From the NCBI GenBank assembly GCA_003527965.1, contig DPVY01000155.1:1-5768 (forward strand): DNA of 5,768 nt. Direction: 5' to 3'. The stretch comes from Fidelibacterota bacterium. GTDB lineage: Bacteria > Fidelibacterota > UBA2242. The position numbers and the translations under genes are program-made. This document shows, piece by piece, positions 1-5,768 of the stretch. Every line of letters starts with the position of its first letter. Within the stretch, counting starts at the first letter, position 1. Below the pieces are notes generated by a model. The model did no database searches. It was not told where the DNA came from and saw only the letters and a program-made list of their open reading frames with translations.

Positions 1-335
1 GTCAAAAATTGATATTGGTCGGTCGGTTTGGTTGTGTTCCAATAATAATCCAATCCGATTTCGCCAACAGCCTTGACTTTGGGATGTTTAATTAGCCGGG
101 TCAGCTCTTTCTGCCAGCCATCTTTTACATGTGGTAAATCGGTAGGATGAATTCCAACGGCGGCATATACCGATGGAAATTCTTCTGCGATACGAACAGA
201 TAATTCCGATGATTTTATATCCGTTCCAATAGTGATTATAGATGTTACACCGGCTTCAAGAGCCCGCTCAATAACGGTCTGGCGGTTGTCATAAAGCTCT
301 GCATAATTTAAATGGCAGTGGGTGTCAATGTACAT
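1..335 (-). CDS. tatD: TatD-family metal-dependent hydrolase, N-terminal part (truncated by window edge)
   Basis: TatD enzymes are cytoplasmic TIM-barrel amidohydrolase-like metalloenzymes; characterised members act as Mg-dependent DNases. About 111 residues of a normally ~255-265 residue protein are present. The start MYIDTHCHLN carries the HxH metal pair (H6, H8). GIHP (61-64) and AVGEIGLDYY (89-98), with the metal-ligand glutamate E92, are further family signatures in the expected order. The ATG at 333-335 is chosen because the DTHCH motif sits at residues 4-8, as is usual. No good Shine-Dalgarno is seen before it, and the start lies 14 bases after the metG stop, so translation probably depends on coupling to metG. 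The gene commonly follows metG in bacteria. The remaining metal ligands lie outside the window, so activity cannot be judged. The family call is firm; the exact substrate is not. Confidence 0.93.
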   Translation of the reverse strand, partial: MYIDTHCHLNYAELYDNRQTVIERALEAGVTSIITIGTDIKSSELSVRIAEEFPSVYAAVGIHPTDLPHVKDGWQKELTRLIKHPKVKAVGEIGLDYYWNTTKPTDQYQFL

Positions 336-349
336 ATACAGGGGCCGTG

Positions 350-2245
350 TTAACCTACTGAGGAACCGGGCGCAATATCGTCCATTACGGTCACTAACTT
401 CAGTTGTTTGCCTTTCTTCGCCGCCAGCAGCATACCGTTGCTTTTAATTCCCCGAATAGTAGCCGGCTGGAGATTAGCAACAACCACAATAGTTTTTCCA
501 ATAAGATCTTCCGGAGTATAATGTTCGGCAATTCCGGCAACAATCTGACGCCGGTCTTTGCCCATATCAACCTGAAGTTTCAATAATTTTGTGGTTTCCG
601 GAACCGGTTCAGCTTCGAGCACCCGGGCTGTAACCAATTGTGCTTTAAAAAAGTCATCGATAGTAATCAGGTTCAGGTCTTTTTCTTTAACGATTTCCGC
701 TGCTTTTATTGGTGCGGGAGCCGGTTTATCAATCTGAACGCGGGGGAAGAGAATCGGCAGCATACCCAAAGGTTCGCCGTTTTTCAGATTGCCCCAGGCA
801 AATTCATTTGAAACAACCGGGAAAGCGTTCAGAATCAAATCTATTTTACCAGGCATGACCGGCTCAAGAAGTTTTGCGGCGATCCGCAGTCCTTCAGCCG
901 CAGTGTAGAGAACTGTTCCCGCCTGGTCGAGATCCAACCTGACCAGTTTCCAGGGCGCTTTAATTTCCATAAAGCGGTTAATGGAGCGCACAAATGCAAT
1001 TATTACCTCAATAGCCTCATTTAGGCGTAACTCATTGATTAGATTGTGCACTTTACCGGGCAGTGATTCCGCATTTTTGCGCAGGTTTTGCTCATCGGGT
1101 CCGGGATTGATTTCCGGCGGAATGATATTACCATAATTTTTTCGGATCAATGTCGAAATCCGGCTGGCGAGATTACCGAAATCATTTGCCAGATCGGAAT
1201 TATAGCGCTTGATGAACATCTCCTCACTGAAATTAGCATCCTGTCCCAATACCATATCTCTTATCAGAAAATATCTTACCGGGTCAGAGCCATATTTATC
1301 AACGAGATCAAGCGGTTTGACGATATTTTGAAGGCTTTTGGACATCTTGGTTTCGTTAATCAGCCACCAGCCATGGGCAAAGATCGTTTTCGGTAGAGGG
1401 ATACCGGCGGCTTTCATCATTGTCGGCCAGTAAACGCAATGGGTGGTGACAATGTCTTTGCCAATGAGGTGATAATTTGCCGGCCACCACTTTTCAAATA
1501 GTTTTTCATCCTGTTTATAGCCGATGGCTGTAACATAGTTTAACAGGGCGTCAAACCAGACATAGGTGACATAACTTTTATCAAAGGGCAGCTCAATACC
1601 CCAACTGAGGCGCGATTTCGGTCGTGAAATGCAAAGGTCTTCCAGCTTGCCCTTAAGAAAGCCAAGCACTTCGTTCTTACGGCTTTCCGGCTGAATGAAA
1701 GCCGGATTCCGATTGATGTAGTCGATCAGCCATTCCTGATATTTGCCCATTTTAAAAAAATAGTTTTTCTCTTTAATATATTCCGGCTCTTTCAGATGCT
1801 GCGGGCATTTGCCGTCTACAAGTTCTTTGGTTGTATAGAAACGTTCACATCCGACGCAATAATAACCACCGTATTCATGTTCGTAAATTTCGTCTTTATC
1901 CCAAAGATCTTGCAGCACGTCCTGAACGGCTTTTTTATGGAAATCGGAGGTGGTGCGAATAAAGGAATCGTTGGTAATCTCCAGTTTTTCCCAGGTTTTT
2001 TGGAAATGGACAACCATACGGTCACAATGTTCCTGAGGGCTTATTCCGGCTTTTTCCGCCGCTTGCTGGACTTTTTGACCGTGTTCGTCAACACCGGTGA
2101 GGAAGAAAACTTCATCGCCCTGAGCGCGGTGATAGCGGGATAATACGTCAGCCAGGATTGTAGTATAGGCATGACCGATGTGGGGTTTATCATTGACGTA
2201 ATAAATTGGTGTAGTGATGTAAAAAGTATTTTTTTCGCGGGTCAT
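350..2245 (-). CDS. metG: Methionyl-tRNA synthetase (with C-terminal Trbp111-like tRNA-binding domain)
   Basis: MetRS charges tRNA-Met with methionine using ATP in the cytoplasm. The 631 residues show a complete class I synthetase. The HIGH signature is at 22-25 (PHIGHAYTT) and GVDEHGQK at 51-58. A zinc knuckle inside the connective peptide has C130, C133, C147 and H150 (C-x2-C-x13-C-x2-H). CISRP (205-209) and YVWFDALLNY (228-237) follow, and the KMSKS loop is exact at 300-304. A helical anticodon-binding domain runs from about 350 to 500 and includes NRFMEIKAPWKL (423-434). From about 527 an EMAP-II/Trbp111-like OB fold begins (ITIDDFFKAQLVTARV), ending in IRGIKSNGMLLAAK. The length and single zinc knuckle fit the short Thermotoga/Bacillus-type MetRS. 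The ATG at 2243-2245 has an AGAAG stretch about 9 bases upstream as a modest ribosome site. It lies 24 bases after the ricT stop, in the same unit. No key residue is missing. Confidence 0.98.
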   Translation of the reverse strand: MTREKNTFYITTPIYYVNDKPHIGHAYTTILADVLSRYHRAQGDEVFFLTGVDEHGQKVQQAAEKAGISPQEHCDRMVVHFQKTWEKLEITNDSFIRTTSDFHKKAVQDVLQDLWDKDEIYEHEYGGYYCVGCERFYTTKELVDGKCPQHLKEPEYIKEKNYFFKMGKYQEWLIDYINRNPAFIQPESRKNEVLGFLKGKLEDLCISRPKSRLSWGIELPFDKSYVTYVWFDALLNYVTAIGYKQDEKLFEKWWPANYHLIGKDIVTTHCVYWPTMMKAAGIPLPKTIFAHGWWLINETKMSKSLQNIVKPLDLVDKYGSDPVRYFLIRDMVLGQDANFSEEMFIKRYNSDLANDFGNLASRISTLIRKNYGNIIPPEINPGPDEQNLRKNAESLPGKVHNLINELRLNEAIEVIIAFVRSINRFMEIKAPWKLVRLDLDQAGTVLYTAAEGLRIAAKLLEPVMPGKIDLILNAFPVVSNEFAWGNLKNGEPLGMLPILFPRVQIDKPAPAPIKAAEIVKEKDLNLITIDDFFKAQLVTARVLEAEPVPETTKLLKLQVDMGKDRRQIVAGIAEHYTPEDLIGKTIVVVANLQPATIRGIKSNGMLLAAKKGKQLKLVTVMDDIAPGSSVG

Positions 2246-2269
2246 AATCGGTTCTTCTGAGGTTTATTT

Positions 2270-3097
2270 TTAATTGATGACTTTGTACTTATTCTCAAAT
2301 TCAGTGACCGGGAATTCTTCCATCTCATCATTATCAAATCTGATTGCAATAGTTTTTTGAAAAATGTCGATTTTTTCAATGATGCCGGTGCGATTGCTAA
2401 AAGCGACTTTAGTTCCGTAGGGCGGATATTTGTTGAGGAATTCCGCATACATATCGTGCTCATAACGGAAGCAACATTTCAATTTTCCGCAGGGACCTGA
2501 AATTTTTGTAGGATTCATGGGGAGATTTTGTTCTTTAACCAGTTGGGTGCTGATGGGTTCAAAATCATCGATAAACTGATGACAGCAGAGCGGCTCACCG
2601 CATAAACCAATTCCACCGCACCGGCGGGTTTCTTCACGGGAACTGATCTGACGCATCTCGATCCGCGTTTTAAATTCAGCCGCGAGGATTTTTACTAATT
2701 CCCGGAAATCGATGCGTTCATCAGAGGTAAAGTAAAAGGTGATCTTTTTCCGATCCAGGCGATATTCCACATCGATTAATTTCATTGGCAGCTCTAATTC
2801 TTCAACCTGCCGTTGGCAAAACTGTAATGCCATCTTTTGCCGTTTTCGGTTATCGTTATCTTTTTGAACGTCTTCGGATGAGGCTTTGCGCAGTACAGTG
2901 AGATTCTCCTGATTACATTGTTCCGCCCTTTTTTCCTTAAGGTAGGGGAGAGTGATGCCAATATCTTCGCCGCGCTCGGCTTCAATAATTACCGTATCAT
3001 TGGCTTCAAGGGGAAACCCCATTGTATTACGGAATAATTCCCGCCGGCAGCCTTGAAACTTTATTTTTACCAGTGTGTCATTTTGAGTATCGGTCAT
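2270..3097 (-). CDS. ricT: PSP1-domain protein, RicT/YaaT family
   Basis: The 275 residues carry the PSP1 C-terminal domain that defines the RicT (YaaT) family. The diagnostic part is FYFTSDERIDFRELVKILA (121-139) followed by a cysteine-rich core: C160, C166, C171, C172 (GLCGEPLCC), then C203, C208, C209 (GPCGKLKCCFRYE). In Bacillus subtilis RicT works with RicA and RicF in an iron-sulfur complex that promotes RNase Y-dependent mRNA maturation and affects Spo0A-linked development. Whether that role holds here is unknown, since no ricA or ricF is visible. The N-terminal ~85 residues contain an acidic/basic variable stretch (72-88). The C-terminal part (225-275) resembles a small beta domain (YGTKVAFSNRTGIIEKIDIF). 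The start ATG overlaps the holB stop as ATGA and is preceded by GGAAAG with 8-base spacing, so translational coupling is likely. Placement between holB and metG is the usual context for this family. Confidence 0.93.
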   Translation of the reverse strand: MTDTQNDTLVKIKFQGCRRELFRNTMGFPLEANDTVIIEAERGEDIGITLPYLKEKRAEQCNQENLTVLRKASSEDVQKDNDNRKRQKMALQFCQRQVEELELPMKLIDVEYRLDRKKITFYFTSDERIDFRELVKILAAEFKTRIEMRQISSREETRRCGGIGLCGEPLCCHQFIDDFEPISTQLVKEQNLPMNPTKISGPCGKLKCCFRYEHDMYAEFLNKYPPYGTKVAFSNRTGIIEKIDIFQKTIAIRFDNDEMEEFPVTEFENKYKVIN

Positions 3098-4233
3098 TTA
3101 TTTTTCTTTCCGGAATTAAGTGCATGATGCAGGTTGAAAAACATGTTTAATAAAGCGAGGTTAATATAGACATTGCGATTTATGAAATCAATACAATTCT
3201 CGACGGAAGATGATGCCGAATACGGGTCAAAATCCGGAAAAGCATCGGCGAATTTCCGGATTTCATTTATTAGTTCACTGTGAATTAATTCAGAGTCGTC
3301 TAGCTGTTCTTTGATTATAATAGCGTCGCGGAACCAAAAAGCTATTGACAACATAATTTGTTTGAATTGAGCGCTATCTTTGCGATAAAGATCGGCAAGT
3401 TTTTCGACGTATTTATATATTTTCTCAATATTCCAGACGGCGATAGCCCGCAGGATATCAAGCGTTAAATCTTTAATTTGGTTAAGATCGGTCTCGATAA
3501 AATTTAGTGCCTGGCTCACGTCACCGCCGGATAATCTTATAATGAGCTGAGTCTGATTTTCCGGAATGTTTTTTGACAATAAAAATTCTTTTAAAACTGC
3601 CGGAGATAAGGGCGGGAAGTAAATCGGTTGACAGCGCGAGGCGATTGTTGGTAAAATGGCATTTATATTTGATGTGGTTAGAATAAAGGTCGATTTTTCC
3701 GGCGGTTCTTCCAGAATTTTCAGAAAGGCGTTGGCTGCCGGCTCGGTTAATAGGTGAGCGTCAAAGATGACAATCACTTTCCATCCGGGTTCCTGAGAGC
3801 GCAAATAAGTCTTTCGCTTTGTTTCCCTGATAAAATTGATAGGAATATGTTTAGCATTGGGAATAGCGATTTTTTCATAGGGATTTTGAGATTTATTATG
3901 AATAATCTCCTGGATATTTTCCATTTCGGCGGCTGAAAATCCCTTAAAGGGATCGGAGTCGGCACTGTTATCTTTGCGAACCGGTATGGGGAAAACCAAC
4001 TCAAGATTACTATGTTCCAGATGTTTGATTTTCCGACAGGATGGACAATTACCGCAGGGTAAATCATTTTTTGAAATACAATTTAGCATAGCGGCGAATT
4101 CAAGAGCAAACCCTTCGGCGCCGGACCCTTCCGGTCCATAAAATATATAAGCGTTTGCAGTTCGTTCATTTGCGATGATGTTTTTCAATAGTTTGAGATT
4201 TTTTTCTTGATTGATTAGAGAAAATAAGGTCAT
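3094..4233 (-). CDS. holB: DNA polymerase III delta-prime subunit (clamp loader, HolB)
   Basis: Delta-prime is the non-ATPase AAA+ subunit of the bacterial clamp loader that opens and loads the beta sliding clamp. Numbering from the start chosen here (379 residues), TANAYIFYGPEG (25-36) begins the AAA+ core. Its P-loop GPEGSGAEG (33-41) lacks the Walker lysine, as is typical of delta-prime. A zinc-module cysteine set follows (C52, C60, C63, C66). IFDAHLLTEPAANAFLKILEEPPE (156-179) is the degenerate Walker B/delta-prime signature, and ASRC (198-201) holds the conserved SRC arginine. The C-terminal ~170 residues form the helical collar. An upstream in-frame ATG at 4251 would add six residues (MAGKRI). 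I prefer 4233 because it makes an ATGA overlap with the preceding gene, matches the usual family N terminus and mirrors the next junction; neither start has a strong ribosome site. A ~40-residue insert (about 82-125) lies after the zinc module. Confidence 0.94.
   Translation of the reverse strand: MTLFSLINQEKNLKLLKNIIANERTANAYIFYGPEGSGAEGFALEFAAMLNCISKNDLPCGNCPSCRKIKHLEHSNLELVFPIPVRKDNSADSDPFKGFSAAEMENIQEIIHNKSQNPYEKIAIPNAKHIPINFIRETKRKTYLRSQEPGWKVIVIFDAHLLTEPAANAFLKILEEPPEKSTFILTTSNINAILPTIASRCQPIYFPPLSPAVLKEFLLSKNIPENQTQLIIRLSGGDVSQALNFIETDLNQIKDLTLDILRAIAVWNIEKIYKYVEKLADLYRKDSAQFKQIMLSIAFWFRDAIIIKEQLDDSELIHSELINEIRKFADAFPDFDPYSASSSVENCIDFINRNVYINLALLNMFFNLHHALNSGKKNK
3106..3111 (-). promoter_or_regulatory. 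Ribosome binding site of ricT, inside the end of holB
   Basis: GGAAAG on the minus strand lies 8 bases before the ricT ATG and within the last codons of holB (Gly-Lys). It supports the overlapping ATGA start at 3097 and shows that ricT can be initiated by ribosomes just finishing holB. The match to the anti-Shine-Dalgarno sequence is partial, so coupling probably contributes. Confidence 0.5.
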
Positions 4234-5441
4234 GATTCTTTTGCCAGCCATTCTTCAGGGTTTAATTTTGTTCGGTTGTTCCAGATTTCAAAATGAAGTT
4301 GGGCTCCGCCAAGGGAGCCGGAGTCGCTCACTTCAGCAATAATTGTATCTTTGGTAATATATTCTTTTTCAAAGACGTTTACATTATCAATATGCGAATA
4401 GACAGTATAAAAGCCCGAGCCGTGATCGATAATAATTGTATTCCCAAAGCCACGGATGTAAGTTATTGTCGTGACAACACCGTCTAAAACAGTCCGTACC
4501 GGCGTTCCTTGCCGGACTTTGATGTCGATCCCGGAGTTTTCAGTGATGGTGTTTAATGTCGGATGCTTCTGCAATCCAAACTTTGATATGATCGTTCCTT
4601 CTACCGGCCAGGTCAATTTTCCACGGCTTTCTAAAAATGGATTATCTGTCTGGATGCCGGCCATTTGACGCTGGTAGTCCAATTCTCTACGCCGGTTTTC
4701 CCGTTCGATTTCGAGATTGGCAATTAATTCGGAAATCTCCGCGGCAGCCTTTTCCTTGGCTTTTATTTGTGCAATCAAACTATTTTTATCTTTTTTTGCC
4801 GCACGCAATCGATAAGTACGTTGTTTTTTCTGGCTTACCAGGTTTTGCTGATATTGGTTTTTTTCATTAATAATCTTTTGCAAATCTTCTAATTCAGCGG
4901 TTAATTGAATTTTTTTATTGTTAATTGCTGCTATGTTCAGGCGAATATTTGCGGCTGTTTTTTTATCAATATCGGAAATGGTTTGCAGATACTTGTAACG
5001 ATAAATTGCCTGATTGATATTTTGAGATGTTAAAATCAATTCCCAATCGTTATAATCGCCCTGTTTGTATACGTGCACCATTCGTCGCGCAAAATTAGTC
5101 TTTAGATGTTTTAAATTTTGAGATAAATACTCGATGGATTTTTTAGTTTGCCCGATTTGCTGCTCTTTTAGGCTCTGCTCATAATTTAATTGGTTTATTA
5201 ATTTTGACGTCAGACTGATATTTTTTTCAGTTTGTTCCAATTTTGATAATAAGGATTTTTCTTTTGTTTTTGCCTTTTTCAAATCGACCTTGTAAGAATT
5301 TATTTCGTTGCGGATTTTCTGTAATTCTTCAGATTTATAGATAATTTTTTTCTCAAGGTCTTTCTGACCGAACAATTGGGGCTGTATCCTAAGCAAGAGC
5401 AGGATAACAAATATATACCGGAATAATCTATCAAGTTTCAT
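4230..5441 (-). CDS. Secreted coiled-coil LytM/M23-domain protein, EnvC-like murein hydrolase activator
   Basis: The 403-residue protein starts with a signal peptide: MKLDRLFR, a hydrophobic core at about 9-18, and a probable cleavage near LFG-QK (24-26). Residues ~27-260 are Lys/Glu/Gln-rich and predicted to form long coiled coils with a short break near 120-165 (FARRMVHVYKQGDYNDWELIL). The C-terminal ~277-399 is a peptidase M23/LytM fold (LTWPVEGTIISKFG through LNPEEWL). This is the EnvC architecture, whose known members bind and activate periplasmic amidases at the septum. Two residues needed for M23 catalysis are replaced: N302 where the first zinc histidine of HxxxD should be, and Q381 in place of the first histidine of HxH. 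D306, H350 and H383 remain. An activator role rather than hydrolysis is therefore inferred. An in-frame TTG at 5480 would put 13 extra residues before the signal peptide; the ATG at 5441 fits better. The stop overlaps holB. Confidence 0.88.
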   Translation of the reverse strand: MKLDRLFRYIFVILLLLRIQPQLFGQKDLEKKIIYKSEELQKIRNEINSYKVDLKKAKTKEKSLLSKLEQTEKNISLTSKLINQLNYEQSLKEQQIGQTKKSIEYLSQNLKHLKTNFARRMVHVYKQGDYNDWELILTSQNINQAIYRYKYLQTISDIDKKTAANIRLNIAAINNKKIQLTAELEDLQKIINEKNQYQQNLVSQKKQRTYRLRAAKKDKNSLIAQIKAKEKAAAEISELIANLEIERENRRRELDYQRQMAGIQTDNPFLESRGKLTWPVEGTIISKFGLQKHPTLNTITENSGIDIKVRQGTPVRTVLDGVVTTITYIRGFGNTIIIDHGSGFYTVYSHIDNVNVFEKEYITKDTIIAEVSDSGSLGGAQLHFEIWNNRTKLNPEEWLAKES

Positions 5442-5449
5442 ACTACTCG

Positions 5450-5480
5450 CCAAGATAGTAAATGGCGCAAGTAAATTCAA
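5450..5480 (-). promoter_or_regulatory. Candidate promoter of the envC-like operon (weak)
   Basis: TTGAAT (5475-5480) and TATCTT (5452-5457) are 17 bases apart, each matching the sigma-70 consensus at 4 of 6 positions. The same bases read as TTG, 20 bases, TATCTTGG, which fits the Bacteroidetes TAnnTTTG element at 7 of 8 positions. Transcription would start only a few bases before the ATG at 5441, giving an almost leaderless message. That is unusual and lowers confidence. Confidence 0.22.
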
Positions 5481-5487
5481 GAGGATA

Positions 5488-5516
5488 AATAAACATTTTC
5501 AATAATTTTGTTTATT
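5488..5516. repeat. Inverted repeat in the divergent promoter region (possible operator)
   Basis: AATAAACA (5488-5495) and TGTTTATT (5509-5516) are perfect 8-bp inverted arms around a 13-base AT-rich spacer. Outside the arms, AGG (5482-5484 region) and CCT (5517-5519 region) are also complementary but offset by three bases. The arms are too AT-rich and the loop too long for a convincing terminator, and there is no suitable U-tract relation to a gene end. Its place between two divergent starts suits a dimeric regulator site, but chance is possible in such AT-rich sequence. Confidence 0.35.
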
Positions 5517-5578
5517 CCTATAAAAAGAATCGTAAATTTATCCATCTGATGTTATGTTAAAAAAAATGAGATAATGTG

Positions 5579-5768
5579 ATGAGTAATCCAATTTGGGAAG
5601 TTGTTGAATTCAGGGAAAAGACAGATAAAGACGATATCTTTAAAGTGCTGAAAAATGTGCCGATCTTTTTAGAATTGAGCAAAAAGGAATTGCATGAAAT
5701 TAAAAAGATAATTCATCGGCGGGAATATAAAAAAGGTGAAACGATCTTTCGAATGGGAGATCCGGGGC
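5579..5768 (+). CDS. Cyclic nucleotide-binding-domain protein, N-terminal fragment (runs off window)
   Basis: The first 63 codons of a plus-strand gene are present, with no stop before the window edge. After a ~20-residue polar leader (MSNPIWEVVEFREKTDKDDI), residues 21-63 match the start of a cNMP-binding (Crp/EF-hand-like beta roll) domain. The order is LKNVPIFLELSKKELHEI (24-41), a short helix, then REYKKGETIFRMGDPG (48-63), the usual entry to the beta barrel. The cyclic-nucleotide pocket and any C-terminal helix-turn-helix would lie beyond the edge, so a Crp/Fnr regulator, a stand-alone CNB protein and a CNB-linked enzyme or transporter all remain possible. The ATG at 5579 is the first one that stays open; ATGs at 5566 and 5574 run into stops at once. 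A weak GAG (5568-5570) lies 8 bases upstream. Confidence 0.75.
   Translation, partial: MSNPIWEVVEFREKTDKDDIFKVLKNVPIFLELSKKELHEIKKIIHRREYKKGETIFRMGDPG

Larger units (their letters stand above)
5442..5578. promoter_or_regulatory. Divergent intergenic region, likely bidirectional promoter region
   Basis: These 137 AT-rich bases separate the start of the minus-strand operon from a plus-strand gene and hold no ORF of note, so promoters in both directions are expected here. Both candidates follow the Bacteroidetes TTG / TAnnTTTG pattern. On the minus strand, TTG (5478-5480) and TATCTTGG (5450-5457) are 20 bases apart. On the plus strand, TAAATTTA (5533-5540) has a TTG at 5508-5510 with a 22-base gap. 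Neither is strong, and in AT-rich DNA such matches arise by chance. No clear sigma-70 pair with both boxes near consensus was found. The region as a promoter region is well supported by gene orientation; the specific boxes are not. Confidence 0.55.

Noticed and set aside
17..36. Short GGTC/GGTT tandem-like run
   Set aside because: It lies in tatD codons for Thr, Asp, Lys and Pro and is only a few units long; no sign of a functional repeat.
404..586. Plus-strand open frame of 60 codons inside metG
   Set aside because: Antisense to a strongly conserved metG region; the translation shows no recognisable family or ribosome site. A shadow frame.
1088..1396. Plus-strand open frame of 102 codons inside metG
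   Set aside because: Antisense to the KMSKS-containing part of metG, with composition explained by the complementary codons. No start signal or domain.
1796..2143. Plus-strand open frame of 115 codons inside metG
   Set aside because: It overlaps the MetRS zinc-knuckle and N-terminal region on the opposite strand. Its hydrophobic look comes from the complement of charged codons.
2242..2463. Minus-strand frame of 73 codons across the ricT end and the gap before metG
   Set aside because: It lies out of frame in the conserved C terminus of ricT, is Lys/Ser-rich without a family, and would compete with the ricT reading frame.
4234..4251. Six-codon N-terminal extension of HolB from the ATG at 4251
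   Set aside because: It adds MAGKRI ahead of the usual family start and loses the ATGA junction; the GAAGA before it abuts the ATG too closely for a good ribosome site. Kept only as an alternative.
5559..5566. A-run near the plus-strand start, considered as a terminator U-tract on the minus strand
   Set aside because: No GC-rich stem precedes it on the minus strand, and its position just upstream of the plus-strand gene does not correspond to a known gene end.
1..5768. CRISPR array, tRNA/rRNA, insertion sequence, toxin-antitoxin or new defence system
   Set aside because: No regularly spaced repeats, RNA-gene signatures, transposase motifs or terminal repeats were seen. Nearly all bases are accounted for by housekeeping genes.

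Overview
The window holds a compact, gap-poor block of five genes on the minus strand, read from about 5441 down to the left edge, plus the first 63 codons of a divergent plus-strand gene at the right edge. In transcription order the minus-strand genes are a secreted EnvC-like coiled-coil/LytM protein (4230-5441), the DNA polymerase III delta-prime subunit HolB (3094-4233), a PSP1/RicT (YaaT) family cysteine-rich protein (2270-3097), methionyl-tRNA synthetase MetG (350-2245) and the N-terminal 111 residues of a TatD-family metal-dependent hydrolase (1-335, cut by the window edge). The plus-strand gene (5579 onward) begins a cyclic-nucleotide-binding-type domain.

The minus-strand genes look like one transcription unit. 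Two junctions are 4-base ATGA stop/start overlaps (4230-4233 and 3094-3097), the other gaps are 24 and 14 bases, and no terminator-like hairpin is visible between them. The holB - ricT - metG - tatD order is a widespread bacterial housekeeping arrangement, best known from Firmicutes, where tmk often precedes holB. Here the position before holB is taken by an envelope gene. The unit therefore joins peptidoglycan remodelling, the replication clamp loader, an RNA-processing/regulatory factor, tRNA charging and a nuclease-like hydrolase.

The organism is most likely a Gram-negative bacterium of moderate-to-low GC, plausibly in or near the FCB (Fibrobacteres-Chlorobi-Bacteroidetes) assemblage or a related uncultured phylum. 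This is an inference. It rests on the EnvC-type LytM domain ending in a QLHFEIW...LNPEEWL pattern, a HolB with a long insert after its zinc motif, and a possible Bacteroidetes-like promoter. No taxon can be fixed from the sequence alone.

The only sizeable non-coding stretch is the 137-base, AT-rich divergent region 5442-5578. It contains an 8-bp perfect inverted repeat and weak promoter candidates. I see no RNA gene, mobile element, CRISPR array or evident new defence system. The window is essentially a core-genome locus, and its more interesting points are the catalytically degenerate LytM domain, the unusual operon head and the palindrome in the divergent promoter region.
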